Positions 31,244 through 40,096 of a stretch of 64,000 nucleotides of DNA are shown piece after piece (position 1 is the first letter of the stretch; each line of letters opens with the position of its first letter). The notes below the pieces were generated by a model. The model worked only from the letters and a program-made list of their open reading frames with translations. It did not search any database and was not told the DNA's origin. The DNA is from Terriglobales bacterium (GTDB lineage Bacteria > Acidobacteriota > Terriglobia > Terriglobales > Acidobacteriaceae), in NCBI GenBank assembly GCA_035573675.1, contig DATMAB010000021.1, positions 1 to 64,000 of the forward strand. The letters are read 5' to 3'. The position numbers and the translations under genes were made by a program.

Positions 31244-31699
31244 GTGACAACCCATCCCGGCATCCGCCCGCGCATCCTGGCCCTCGACGTCGGCGCACGG
31301 ACCATCGGCTTGGCGGTTTCCGACCCACTCGGCCTCACCGCCCAGGGGCTGGCCACCCTGCGGCGCACTTCCAAGCGCGCGGATTTCGGGCGCCTGCGGC
31401 GGATCCTCCAGGAGTATGAAGTCGCGGAAATCGTTGTCGGCTACCCGCTCCGCATGAGCGGTGAGCCCGGAGCTCAGGCACAGAAAGTGGCTGCGCTGGC
31501 CGAAGACCTTCGAGCACGCTTCGGGCTTCCTGTCCACCTTTGGGACGAGCGGCTGACCTCGGTGGAGAGCGGCCGCGTCCTGTGGGAGAGCGAGGTCAGC
31601 CTCCAGCGCCGCCGCCAGGCCGTGGACCGCCTGGCCGCCGTGTTGATCCTGCAGTCGTTCCTGGACCACCGCTCCGCTGCGCGTTCTGGCAACTGCTAA
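31244..31699 (+). CDS. ruvX: Holliday junction resolvase-like RuvX/YqgF
   Basis: The product is 151 aa from the GTG at 31244. The RNase H fold shows ILALDVGARTIGLAVSDPLG at the N-terminus, VAEIVVGYPLRMSGEPG in the middle, and HLWDERLTSVESGRVL with catalytic acidic residues. The C-terminal Asp is in AVDRLAAVLILQSFLD. RuvX is linked to rRNA precursor processing. It lies 10 bp before mltG, a common pairing. Confidence 0.9.
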   Translation: MTTHPGIRPRILALDVGARTIGLAVSDPLGLTAQGLATLRRTSKRADFGRLRRILQEYEVAEIVVGYPLRMSGEPGAQAQKVAALAEDLRARFGLPVHLWDERLTSVESGRVLWESEVSLQRRRQAVDRLAAVLILQSFLDHRSAARSGNC

Positions 31700-31709
31700 A
31701 CTTCAAAGG

Positions 31710-32690
31710 TTGCGCACTTCTCTCAAACTGATCATCCTGGCGGTACTGCTGGCCGGAGCGTGGCTTGCTTACGCGCTTTATACTCCGCTCGCGCCGCCGG
31801 GAGAACAACTCATCCTGCTGCGCTCCGGGCTTTCCGTGCGCCAGATCGCAGCGGAATTGCAGGCGGCCGGCGTCATCCGCGATGCGTCCGCTTTTCTGGC
31901 GCTGCACGCCGTGAAGGGGCGTCCGTCGCTGAAAGCCGGCGAGTACCGCTTCGATCGCCCCGCCGACGCCTTCGAAGTCCTGGGCCGCGTTGCCCGCGGC
32001 GACGTAGTGGTACGCACGGTCATCGTCCCTGAGGGCTACAACATGTTCGAAATCGCAGACACCGTGGCCGCGGCCGGTCTGTGCACACGGGAGCAGTTCC
32101 TCGAGGCCGCCCGCACCGAAGTCGCCCTGATTGCCGACCTCGACCCCTCGGCCACCACGCTCGAAGGCTACCTCTTCCCGGACACCTACCAGTTCACCCG
32201 CGCGCAGGGCCCGCGTGAGATCGCCGCTGCCATGGTGCGCCGCTTCCGCCAGGAGGCCACGGCACTGGCCCTCACCTCCGACGTTCGTCGCGTGGTTGTT
32301 CTGGCCTCTATCGTCGAGAAGGAAACCGCCGTGCCGGAGGAGCGGCCGCTGGTGGCCGGTGTTTTCCAGAATCGATTGCAGCGCAACATGGTGCTGGCCG
32401 CCGATCCCACCGTCGTGTATGGCGCGCTGCTGGCCGGGCGGTATCGCGGCGCCATCCACCAATCCGATCTCGCCTTCGACACCCCTTACAACACTTATCG
32501 GCGCGTGGGGCTGCCGCCCGGTCCTATCGCCAATCCCGGCCGCGACTCGCTGCGCGCCGCCATGCAGCCTGCCTCGACCACCTACGTGTACTTCGTCAGC
32601 GACGCTCGCGGGCGCCACCGTTTCGCCTCCACCGCCGCCGAACACAGCCGCAACGTGGCCGCCTATCGCCGCGAACTCGGCCGCCGCTGA
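31710..32690 (+). CDS. mltG: endolytic transglycosylase MltG
   Basis: This 326-aa protein has one N-terminal membrane helix (LIILAVLLAGAWLAYALYT). A LysM-like region follows (LSVRQIAAELQAAGVI), then the YceG catalytic domain with LEGYLFPDTYQF, LASIVEKETAVPEERPLVAG (catalytic Glu) and PYNTYRRVGLPPGPIANPG. It cuts nascent glycan strands at the cytoplasmic membrane. TTG at 31710 is the only start near ruvX; the SD spacing is poor, so the exact start is uncertain. Confidence 0.92.
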   Translation: MRTSLKLIILAVLLAGAWLAYALYTPLAPPGEQLILLRSGLSVRQIAAELQAAGVIRDASAFLALHAVKGRPSLKAGEYRFDRPADAFEVLGRVARGDVVVRTVIVPEGYNMFEIADTVAAAGLCTREQFLEAARTEVALIADLDPSATTLEGYLFPDTYQFTRAQGPREIAAAMVRRFRQEATALALTSDVRRVVVLASIVEKETAVPEERPLVAGVFQNRLQRNMVLAADPTVVYGALLAGRYRGAIHQSDLAFDTPYNTYRRVGLPPGPIANPGRDSLRAAMQPASTTYVYFVSDARGRHRFASTAAEHSRNVAAYRRELGRR

Positions 32691-32828
32691 AGCCCGCCGC
32701 CCGAGCCCTATATACTCGAAAGTGGTTGGTCTACAGGGGAAGTCAATCACCTGGAGAGGCGCCGAATCAGAGCCGAAGGAGCCGGGGTTTAGGCCCTGCG
32801 GCCAGGAGCCCTCGAAACCGACGATACG

Positions 32829-33779
32829 ATGGTTGCTTGCCGGTTCCACCCAACGCCCAGACGCCTCCGCCGCGCTCTGCCGGCCTTGCTTGCGCTGCTC
32901 ATCCTGCCGGGGTGCCTGTTTCGTAGCCGCACCGTCGAGCGCCGGATGAGTTCAGCCGTGCTTCGCGAGGCCACGCTCGCCGAGCTGGTTGAGACCGTCA
33001 ACACCGAAGCCGCCCGCATCCAGACTCTGAATGCCACCGTGGACATCGCGCCGTCCGTGGGCGGTTCCCGGAAGGGCAAGGTCACCGATTTTCAAGACAT
33101 GCGCGGCTACATCTTGCTGCGCCAGCCGTCGACGCTGCGCATGATCGGCCTGTTCCCCATCCTGCGCAACACCGCCTTTGACATGGTGACCGACGGCGAG
33201 GAGTTCCGCCTCTCGATTCCCACCAGGAGCCGTTTCTACACCGGGCGCAACGACGCCCCGCCGGTCTCCAAGAAGTCCATCGAGAATCTTCGCCCGCGCC
33301 ACATCCTGGACGCGCTTTTGTTGCGCGCCATCGATCCCCAGCGGGAGATTGCGGTCCTGGAAGGCTCGACTGAGATCGTCCGCGACCCGAAAACGAAAAA
33401 AGAAGCAGACCAGCCCAACTACGTGGTCAACGTCATCCGCCGTAACGGCTCCGACTGGAAGCTCTCCCGCAAGATCTTCTTCAGCCGCGCCGACCTCCTG
33501 CCCTACCGCCAGGTCATCTACGATCCCGATGGGTCCGTCGCCACCGAGGCGGACTACGAGCGCATCACGGAGTACCACGGCGGCCGTTTCCCCGCCGTCA
33601 TCCACTTGTGGCGCCCCAAGGAGGAGTACGCCATCGTGCTTACCATGGTGAAGCTCAGCCTGAACCAGCCGCTGCGCGACGATCAGTTCGTGCTCCCGCA
33701 GCCCGCGGGCTACGAGCTTCGCCGCCTGGGCGAACCGACTCCGCCGGAAGAGACTAGGTCCGCGAGCCCGCCGCAGTAG
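32829..33779 (+). CDS. outer-membrane lipoprotein, LolA/LolB-like fold
   Basis: The 316-aa product has a lipobox (LLALLILPGC, acylated Cys near residue 29). It continues with beta strands and amphipathic helices (MRGYILLRQPSTLRMIGLFP, AFDMVTDGEEFRLSIPTRSR, YVVNVIRRNGSDWKLSRKIF) that look like DUF4292 or a LolB-like beta barrel. It is probably anchored in a membrane facing the periplasm. The length is normal for such lipoproteins. Upstream (32691-32828) only a TATACT box at 32711-32716 is notable. Confidence 0.7.
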   Translation: MVACRFHPTPRRLRRALPALLALLILPGCLFRSRTVERRMSSAVLREATLAELVETVNTEAARIQTLNATVDIAPSVGGSRKGKVTDFQDMRGYILLRQPSTLRMIGLFPILRNTAFDMVTDGEEFRLSIPTRSRFYTGRNDAPPVSKKSIENLRPRHILDALLLRAIDPQREIAVLEGSTEIVRDPKTKKEADQPNYVVNVIRRNGSDWKLSRKIFFSRADLLPYRQVIYDPDGSVATEADYERITEYHGGRFPAVIHLWRPKEEYAIVLTMVKLSLNQPLRDDQFVLPQPAGYELRRLGEPTPPEETRSASPPQ

Positions 33780-33860
33780 TCGCAGTGGTTGGTATGTCCT
33801 CGCGAGAGCGGGGGCCCTATGCGTGGTTGCAGCCAGGGGCGAGAACAGGGGGACGGTGCC

Positions 33861-34433
33861 CTACTGCGCCCCGCTGATCGTGATCTGGTAGATCAAGTCC
33901 GGCCGCGCATCGCCGCGCCAGTCCAGCACGTGGATGAAGACCGTGATTGTGCCGCCGGTCGTGTTCTGGAAGTCCAGGTGCGAGTTGCGGTTTTCTCCCA
34001 GACTGATGTCGTCATTGATGCAGGGATCATCGAAGTCACTGGGAGTCCCGTCCGGCGTGATCCCCAGCCCCGGAGGCGGACTGTCATCACCCGGGTCCTT
34101 GCAGGTAGTGAGCCGCGTTCCGCCACTGTTCACGATCTCGATCACGGGGTCGATTGGACTCGGGGGAGTCAACCCCGGCCCCACCACATCCACCGTCAGC
34201 GTGGCGCTCGCAGCCACGGACACCGAGTAGAAATCCTCATCCGGATCGGTCACGTCGATGGGATCGCCGAACGGGCTGATGGACGCACTGAAGGTCCCGT
34301 TGGAGAGCGGCGTCGCCGTTCCGATGCTGTCATTTCGCGACTGTGCCCGCGCCGGCGTGCTCGCTCCCGTGCACAGCGCGAGCGCCACAGCTGCCAGTAT
34401 CAGGATCCTCTGCCGACGCGAATTCATGGCCAT
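33861..34433 (-). CDS. secreted PPC-like domain protein (module copy A, gene 3)
   Basis: This 190-aa exported protein (signal peptide ILILAAVALALCTGASTPARAQ) consists of one beta domain resembling the bacterial pre-peptidase C-terminal fold. Landmarks are NGTFSASISPFGDP, DPDEDFYSVSVAASATLTVD, FDDPCINDDISLGENRNSH and VFIHVLDWRGDARPDL. It is the counterpart of the C-terminal 130 residues of the lipoprotein at 36600-37985, and nucleotide identity is also obvious in the last 120 bp. PPC domains often accompany secreted proteases. The gene lies 10 bp after the matrixin-like gene. Confidence 0.7.
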   Translation of the reverse strand: MAMNSRRQRILILAAVALALCTGASTPARAQSRNDSIGTATPLSNGTFSASISPFGDPIDVTDPDEDFYSVSVAASATLTVDVVGPGLTPPSPIDPVIEIVNSGGTRLTTCKDPGDDSPPPGLGITPDGTPSDFDDPCINDDISLGENRNSHLDFQNTTGGTITVFIHVLDWRGDARPDLIYQITISGAQ

Positions 34434-34442
34434 CCCTCCTCC

Positions 34443-35780
34443 TCACTCGCTGATAGTCTGCGCGCGACGCTTCTTGCCCCCTTCGAACGCGTCCAAACGT
34501 GGGTTCGTGCCCACCAGCACGATGTCGCCCGCATTGACCGTGCCGCCCGCCGCGACGGCAAAGGGCCCAGCCGCAGCCGGCGCTGTGCCCGGCATGGGAA
34601 TCGGGGGGTCCAGCGGGCCGACGCTCGAACCGCCGTCGAAGCCCGCATTGATGGACTCCACCTCGATCGTATAGCTGCCCGTCGGCACCGGAATCTCGAA
34701 CCGGCCGATGTCTGCGGTTTGTCGCGAACCGAAACTGTCTCCTCCCGTGTTGTCAGAGGCTCCGTTCAGATAGGGCGCCGCCGTCACGCTTTGCCCGGGG
34801 TTTCCCGTGAATTTGAACCCCGAAACCACCGAGACAGCGAACTTGCGATCCTGGTTTGTGCCTGTGTCCACCGGCCGTGCGATGACGTTCACTCCCTGCG
34901 CGTGCGTCATGGTGTCGCTGAAACGCACCGTCCCGGTCAGTGTCCCGTGCGTTCCCGCGAAGGTCGTACCCCCGCTCAACTGCGGATACAACCTTGATAT
35001 CCACGCGATGTCGTCCGTCGCCAGCGTCGCCATCTCAAGACTGACGAGAATCGGAAACATCGTTGGCAAACCGCTCTCGTCATCCGCCCCGCAGGTACCA
35101 AGACAGTTCACATTGATCTGCGAGTGGTCCAGCCCTGAGAAGTGCCCGAACTCGTGGATGAAGGCGGCGTTGAATTTTTCGTTCGATATGTCCGCCGGGT
35201 TGGGAATGGCCGCTCCGGGTGCGGTCACTCCATCCGTGAATAGGCCGTTCATCACGGCTTCGCCGCCCGTGATGCGTCCGGCGGAGTTGATACCACACGG
35301 CCCGGCAAAACCGATCACCGACTCGGTGTCCACCCCAAGATCATCGAAAATCCGTCCGTTCGCATCGTAGACAATAAAGCTCTGCGTGCTTTGCCCGCTC
35401 CCGCAGGCGTTCTCCAGCGCGGTCAACTCGGCGCCTGTGTCAACATCGCCGCCTGCGAAACCCGAAACTGCCGAGATGAAACCCGCGCGGCTATACGCGA
35501 TGTTTGAAGTCGCAACGTCCTGCCACACCTGAAACAGGCTGGCGACCCGCGTCCGCGTGGACATTTCGTCGTCTCCGGGCTGGGAGCTTAACGGCCCGTT
35601 GTCCGTCCGGTATTGGATCGCGGTTGCTGTATCCCACGTGAACGGCTGGCCCGCGACACCGAACGTCGGCCCGCCCACCCTCAGCGGGCCTCCCGCAGTC
35701 GCTGCAATGGGGAAGACCAGCAGCCACATTCCGGCTGCAGCCAGTCCGAACCAACCCCGATTGGAGAACCGCTCTCTCAT
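34443..35780 (-). CDS. matrixin-like secreted metalloprotease (module copy A, gene 2)
   Basis: The protein is 445 aa with a signal peptide (FGLAAAGMWLLVFPIAATAG). The zinc site FIHEFGHFSGLDHSQIN (HExxHxxGxxH) and the later LPTMFPILVSLEMATL form the metzincin signature with its Met-turn. A C-terminal carboxypeptidase-regulatory-like part (THGTLTGTVRFSDTMTHAQG, GSYTIEVESINAGFDGG) follows. The N-terminal segment GGPLRVGGPTFGVAGQPFTW is shared with the copy at 37982-39259. The active-site residues look intact. Substrate unknown. Confidence 0.85.
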   Translation of the reverse strand: MRERFSNRGWFGLAAAGMWLLVFPIAATAGGPLRVGGPTFGVAGQPFTWDTATAIQYRTDNGPLSSQPGDDEMSTRTRVASLFQVWQDVATSNIAYSRAGFISAVSGFAGGDVDTGAELTALENACGSGQSTQSFIVYDANGRIFDDLGVDTESVIGFAGPCGINSAGRITGGEAVMNGLFTDGVTAPGAAIPNPADISNEKFNAAFIHEFGHFSGLDHSQINVNCLGTCGADDESGLPTMFPILVSLEMATLATDDIAWISRLYPQLSGGTTFAGTHGTLTGTVRFSDTMTHAQGVNVIARPVDTGTNQDRKFAVSVVSGFKFTGNPGQSVTAAPYLNGASDNTGGDSFGSRQTADIGRFEIPVPTGSYTIEVESINAGFDGGSSVGPLDPPIPMPGTAPAAAGPFAVAAGGTVNAGDIVLVGTNPRLDAFEGGKKRRAQTISE

Positions 35781-35783
35781 CCC

Positions 35784-36404
35784 CTAGCGCCTGCCATGCA
35801 CCGATTGCTCGATGAGCGCTTCCAGGTCGGCCGCCGCCATCGGCGCTGCCCGGCCTTCCTCCAGCATCTTCTGCGTCGGCAGCGTGAGTTCCGGAAGCTT
35901 CGCCCGTAGCTGCTCCTGCATGCCGCGGAACAGCATGAAATTCCCCGCGCCATTCACGGCTACCTCCTGGCCGCTGCGGTCGCGATAGATGCGGAACCGG
36001 CCCTGCTCCATCCCCGCCAGCCCGGAGAGCCCGTAACGGTTGGGGCCGAATAGCATCAGCAGAACCTCGTCCCCTTTGCGATACCCGGCAGCATCCAGTT
36101 TGTCTCGTATGTCCCAGATGTACTGCCGGAAGGTATGGAACTGTTGCGCCTGTCCCTTGAGCGTCTTCTTGACCGCCAGCGTCACCACCAGCGTCTGCAT
36201 CTGCGGCTGGTCGGGATGTCTTTCCACCCGCGCGTGCACCACCGTGCCCCGCACGATCAGATCGGCCCTTTTCGTCAGCTCATTCAGGTTTCTGGGGATC
36301 GTAATGGCGCCGCGCTGCGCCTCGGCGGTGCCCGCCAGGCACACCAGCACCAGCAAGCTTTTCAGGAGTCCCCGTCCAGCTTTCGCGAGTGTGCTTCGTG
36401 CCAT
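35784..36404 (-). CDS. small exported protein of unknown function (module copy A, gene 1)
   Basis: The product is 206 aa from ATG 36404 with a signal peptide ending TAEAQ. The body shows a GxV...TLKG...GDE.LL...QGRF pattern (LIVRGTVVHARVERHPD, VVTLAVKKTLKGQ, GYRKGDEVLLMLFGPNRYGL, MEQGRFRIYRDRSGQE). I associate that pattern with exported proteins encoded next to matrixin-like proteases, but I cannot name a family. It is the paralogue of the gene at 39256-39879 and opens copy A of the three-gene module. Confidence 0.65.
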   Translation of the reverse strand: MARSTLAKAGRGLLKSLLVLVCLAGTAEAQRGAITIPRNLNELTKRADLIVRGTVVHARVERHPDQPQMQTLVVTLAVKKTLKGQAQQFHTFRQYIWDIRDKLDAAGYRKGDEVLLMLFGPNRYGLSGLAGMEQGRFRIYRDRSGQEVAVNGAGNFMLFRGMQEQLRAKLPELTLPTQKMLEEGRAAPMAAADLEALIEQSVHGRR

Positions 36405-36490
36405 GAACTGGTTAGTCCGCGCGACGGGGTCGCACGCGAGGAAAAGTCTTCGTATTCTTGGGTTCGGGCGGGAAAAAGTCAACTGCAAGC
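36405..36490 (-). promoter_or_regulatory. co-duplicated upstream region, copy A promoter
   Basis: On the minus strand TTGACT (36482-36477) precedes AAGAAT (36459-36454) with a 17-bp spacer. The block CGCGACGGGGTCGCACGCGA and neighbours matches the region upstream of copy B position by position. The whole transcription unit was therefore duplicated, not only the genes. Confidence 0.5.
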
Positions 36491-36599
36491 GCGCCCACGC
36501 TCGGGCCGCCGCTCAACAAACGGGTCCGGTACACCAAGCCGTCGTGGGGAGTGCTGTTTCACTCCTGCGGCCTGGCTCCGATGACTCAGCGGGACTCCG

Positions 36600-37985
36600 C
36601 TAGTTCGCGCCTGTAATGGTGATCTGGTAGCGCAGGTCCGGGCGCGCGTCGCCGCGCCAGTCCAGCACGTGGATGAAGACGGTCACCGTACTGCCGCTAC
36701 CGTTCTGGAATTCCAACTGCGAATCGAGTACGGACCCCAGGCTGATGTCGTCGTTGATGCAGGGATCATCGAACGCATCCGGCGTCGGATCGGCGTCGTC
36801 TCCCGGGTCCTTGCAAGTTGCCAGCCTGAAGCCGTTGCTGTCCAGGATTTCAATCACCGGGTCGATCGGACTGGGCGTTGGCAATCCCGGCCCCAGCACG
36901 CTCACCGATAACGTGCCTCCCGCGGCCACTGAAACCGCATAGAAGTCCTCATCGGGGTCGGTCACCGTGGCGGGGTCACCGAACGGACTGATGGACGCGT
37001 CAAAGGTCCCGTTGGAGAGTGCGGTTGCCGTCGCTGGAGAATTGTTCCGGCCCAGGCTGACGGCACTGACCGTGATCGAAAGCGATCGCGTACTCGTCGT
37101 GCCGCAAGCGTCGGTCACGGTGACGTCGAAATTCGCGGTTTCCACCGTGGTGGGTGTGCCACTGATCCGCCCGCTGGAGCCGTTCAGAGACAGCCCGGCA
37201 GGCAGCGCCCCGCCGGTCAGTGCGAAGGTCCGCGGGGGAACGCCGCCGGTCGCCTGCAACGTCACGCTGTACGCCGTGTTGACCATGACGCTTGGAAGCG
37301 CGCTGGTCGAAATGCTCAGCGGCGCCGCCGGGTTCACCGCAATCGTCAGCGACTGCGTGTCGGTCTTGGGCGTGGTCGCGGAATCGGTCACCTGCACCGT
37401 GAAGGTCCGGGTGGTCGAGGCACAGTCCGGCGTGCCGCTGATTACGCCCGTGCTCGCGCTCGGACCCGTCAATCCCGTGGGCAAGACGCCTGAACTCAAC
37501 GCCCAGGTATAGGGCGCGACCCCGCTCGTCGCCGCCAGCGTTTGGCTGTACGCCACCCCCCGCTGCGCGTCCGGTAGCGAGGTGGTTGTGATGTTCGGTG
37601 GCGGCGCCGGGTCGATGTTGATCGTGAGTTGCTGCGTGTCCGATCCCGTCGCGTCCATCACCCGCACGGTAAACGTCTGATCGTCGTTCGGATTGGTCGG
37701 CGTCCCGCTGATCACGCCGGTGCTGACGTTCAGGCTCAGTCCAGCGGGAAGCACTCCCGAAGAAACGCTCCATGTGCGGGTGCCCTGCCCTCCCGAAACC
37801 GTCAGAGTCTGGCTGTATGCAGCTCCTTCCGTCCCATTCGGCAGGCTGGTCGTCGTGATGCTGATGGGTGTGGGTTGAGGAGGAGACGTGGGAATGGAGT
37901 CGCTCCCTCCGCCGCAGCCGGACAACGCGAGCAACAGTCCAAGGCCGAAGACGGCGACCGCCACGACTTGGGTCAGGCGTTTCAC
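36600..37985 (-). CDS. lipoprotein with Ig-like repeats and PPC-like domain (module copy B, gene 3)
   Basis: This is a 461-aa protein. The lipobox LLALSGC predicts acylation at about residue 24. Three tandem putative-Ig domains follow (about 40-130, 130-220 and 220-310), each with a GxAYSQTL / LPxGL / TGVISGTP or GRISGTP pattern. The C-terminal 140 residues are the PPC-like domain shared with copy A. Copy A lacks both the lipobox and the Ig domains, so the two paralogues differ in location. The start overlaps the protease gene by ATGA. The Ig repeats may act as a surface spacer. Confidence 0.75.
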   Translation of the reverse strand: MKRLTQVVAVAVFGLGLLLALSGCGGGSDSIPTSPPQPTPISITTTSLPNGTEGAAYSQTLTVSGGQGTRTWSVSSGVLPAGLSLNVSTGVISGTPTNPNDDQTFTVRVMDATGSDTQQLTINIDPAPPPNITTTSLPDAQRGVAYSQTLAATSGVAPYTWALSSGVLPTGLTGPSASTGVISGTPDCASTTRTFTVQVTDSATTPKTDTQSLTIAVNPAAPLSISTSALPSVMVNTAYSVTLQATGGVPPRTFALTGGALPAGLSLNGSSGRISGTPTTVETANFDVTVTDACGTTSTRSLSITVSAVSLGRNNSPATATALSNGTFDASISPFGDPATVTDPDEDFYAVSVAAGGTLSVSVLGPGLPTPSPIDPVIEILDSNGFRLATCKDPGDDADPTPDAFDDPCINDDISLGSVLDSQLEFQNGSGSTVTVFIHVLDWRGDARPDLRYQITITGAN

Positions 37986-39259
37986 GGCCCCTCGAACTGG
38001 TCAAAGCGCGGGTCGGTGCCGAGCAGGACCACATCTCCGACAGACACCGTCATTCCGGCTCCCACCGCAAAAGGTCCTGCCGCGGCCGGTGCCGCGCCCG
38101 GCATGGGGATCGGCGGTGATAACGGGCCCACGCTCGAGCCACCCTCAAATCCGGGATCGATGCTCTCCACTTCTACGGTGTAGTCGCCCGCCGGCACCGG
38201 GATCTCGAACAGCCCAATGTCGCCCGTCTGCCGCGATCCGAAGTCGCTGCCTCCCGTGTTGTCGTCAGTTCCACCGAGGTAATTCGCGGTCACGCTCTGC
38301 CCCGGATTGGCTGTGAACTTGAACCCGGAAACCACCGACACCGCGAACCTGCGGTCTTCGTTCGACCCGGTGTCCACGCGGCGCGCGATCACGTTCACGC
38401 CTTGCGCGTGGGTCATGCCGTCGCTGAAGCGCACCACTCCGGTCAGCGTCCCGTGCGTCCCTGCGAACGTCGTGCCGCCGGTCGTCTGCGGATACAACCT
38501 CGAAATCCATGCGACGTCATCCGTCGCTAGCGTGGCCATCTCCGAGCTGAGGAGAAAGGGGAACATCGTGGGCAGACCTTGCAAGTCAGCCGCTCCACAC
38601 GGAGAAGCTGTCAGACAATTCAGATTGACCTGCGAGTGGTCCAGTCCGGAAAGGTGCCCGAATTCGTGGATGAAGGCAGCGTCGAATTCAGCGCTCGTCA
38701 ACTCGCCGTTGGCCGCGTTGCCGTCGATCCACTTGCCGTTCAGCGCGGCTTCCCCGGAGATGATGCGCCCCGCAGCGTTCACCAGGCAGGGGCCGGCAAA
38801 ACCGATCACGTCGGGGTCAAAGCCCAGGTCCGTGAAGACGCTCCCGTCGGTATCGAAGATGATGGGATTCTGTGTGGGCGGGTTCGCATTGCACGTGCCT
38901 TCGGCGGCGTCGAACTCTGCCGCTGTGCTCACATCCCCATCGGCCACGCCCTGGATTGCGCCCGCGCGGTTGTAACCGATGTTCGCCGTGGCCACATTCT
39001 CCCAGACGTTGAACATGCTCTCCACCCGCGCGATTGCCTGCGCGTTGGTAAGCGACCCCAGCGTGCCGCCATCCGTCCGATACTGGATCTCGCTTGTCGT
39101 GTCCCATGTGAAGGGCGCCCCCTCCACACCAAAAGTGGGGCCGCCCACCAGAATAGGACCGCCCGCCATCACCGGCTGTGGCAGAGCCAACCCCAGCGAC
39201 ATCAGCACGACCACGGCCCGCTGCGCGTATCCACATCGACTTGTGCCCTGCACCATCAT
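37982..39259 (-). CDS. matrixin-like secreted metalloprotease (module copy B, gene 2)
   Basis: This is a 425-aa protein with a signal peptide (VVLMSLGLALPQPVMAGG). Zinc-site FIHEFGHLSGLDHSQVN and Met-turn LPTMFPFLLSSEMATL are conserved. It aligns along its whole length with the protease at 34443-35780, including RFSDxMTHAQGVNVIAR and PIPMPGxAPAAAGPFAV. The start overlaps the stop of the small exported gene by ATGA, as does its stop with the lipoprotein start, so all three genes are coupled. Confidence 0.85.
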   Translation of the reverse strand: MMVQGTSRCGYAQRAVVVLMSLGLALPQPVMAGGPILVGGPTFGVEGAPFTWDTTSEIQYRTDGGTLGSLTNAQAIARVESMFNVWENVATANIGYNRAGAIQGVADGDVSTAAEFDAAEGTCNANPPTQNPIIFDTDGSVFTDLGFDPDVIGFAGPCLVNAAGRIISGEAALNGKWIDGNAANGELTSAEFDAAFIHEFGHLSGLDHSQVNLNCLTASPCGAADLQGLPTMFPFLLSSEMATLATDDVAWISRLYPQTTGGTTFAGTHGTLTGVVRFSDGMTHAQGVNVIARRVDTGSNEDRRFAVSVVSGFKFTANPGQSVTANYLGGTDDNTGGSDFGSRQTGDIGLFEIPVPAGDYTVEVESIDPGFEGGSSVGPLSPPIPMPGAAPAAAGPFAVGAGMTVSVGDVVLLGTDPRFDQFEGP

Positions 39260-39879
39260 TGCCCTCGCGTTCTCTGCAGCTCCAGGATCAGATCGCGCAA
39301 GTCGGCGACGGCGATGGGCCCGCGGGGCTGCTGTCGCACCAGACTTGCCATGCGTGGGCTGAGCTTCACGCCTTTCTTCACCAACTGCGTTTCCAGATCG
39401 CGGAACAGTCCGTGGTTGCCGAAACCGTTCACCGCCACTTCCCGGCCGCTGCGGTCGCGGAAGATGCGGAACCGTCCCTGCTCCATGCCCGCTGGGCTCG
39501 TCAGCCCGTATTGGCTCACCGGGTTCATCAACAGCAGTAGCTCCTGGCCTTTGCGGTAACCGGCCGCATCCTGCCGATCACGGAAGTCCCAGATGTACTG
39601 CCGGAACGTGTACCTCGACCCCGCCTTCCCCTTTAGCGTCTGGGTGACGTGTAGGGTCACCACAATGGTGTTCAGGTTTGTCAGCTGCGGGTGCTTCTCG
39701 ACCCGTGCGCTCGCCACGCGGCCGCGTACGATCACGGCCGATCGCCGGGTCAGTTCGTCCAGGTTTCTGGGAAGTGTAATGGCCCCACGCTGCGCCGCCG
39801 CGGTGCCGGCCAGGCACACCAGAACCCACCAGCCCGTCAGGATTCCCCGTCCAGTTTTCGCGACTAACTTCCGTGCCAT
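39256..39879 (-). CDS. small exported protein of unknown function (module copy B, gene 1)
   Basis: This 207-aa protein has a signal peptide ending TAAAQ. It is clearly paralogous to the gene at 35784 (VIVRGRVASARVEKHPQL, LHVTQTLKGKAGSRYTFRQY, GYRKGQELLLLMNPVSQYGL, MEQGRFRIFRDRSGREVAVN). The first residues (MARKLVAKTGRGILTGWWVL) also match copy A. Unknown function; membership in a protease module is the only clue. Confidence 0.65.
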   Translation of the reverse strand: MARKLVAKTGRGILTGWWVLVCLAGTAAAQRGAITLPRNLDELTRRSAVIVRGRVASARVEKHPQLTNLNTIVVTLHVTQTLKGKAGSRYTFRQYIWDFRDRQDAAGYRKGQELLLLMNPVSQYGLTSPAGMEQGRFRIFRDRSGREVAVNGFGNHGLFRDLETQLVKKGVKLSPRMASLVRQQPRGPIAVADLRDLILELQRTRGQ

Positions 39880-39965
39880 AGCTCGGTTCTTCCGCGTAAC
39901 GGGGTTGGATGCGAGGGGAAGTCTTTTAGTTTTTTGGCCGGTCGGGCGAAAGTCAACCCCGGGCC
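39880..39965 (-). promoter_or_regulatory. co-duplicated upstream region, copy B promoter
   Basis: TTGACT (39956-39951) with AAAACT (39933-39928) on the minus strand, spacer 17 bp. The surrounding sequence aligns with 36405-36490. The -35 is identical in both copies; the -10 has diverged. Confidence 0.5.
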
Positions 39966-40096
39966 GCGCGGGCGTCCGGGGACCGGCCTAGACCCGGTCT
40001 AGGGAGGCCTACCGCCACCCCCCGACTCGTCTCTGGCCGCTGACGCCTGACCACTGACGGCTGCCCGGACGGCTCATTGCTACAATGGTCTTTCCC

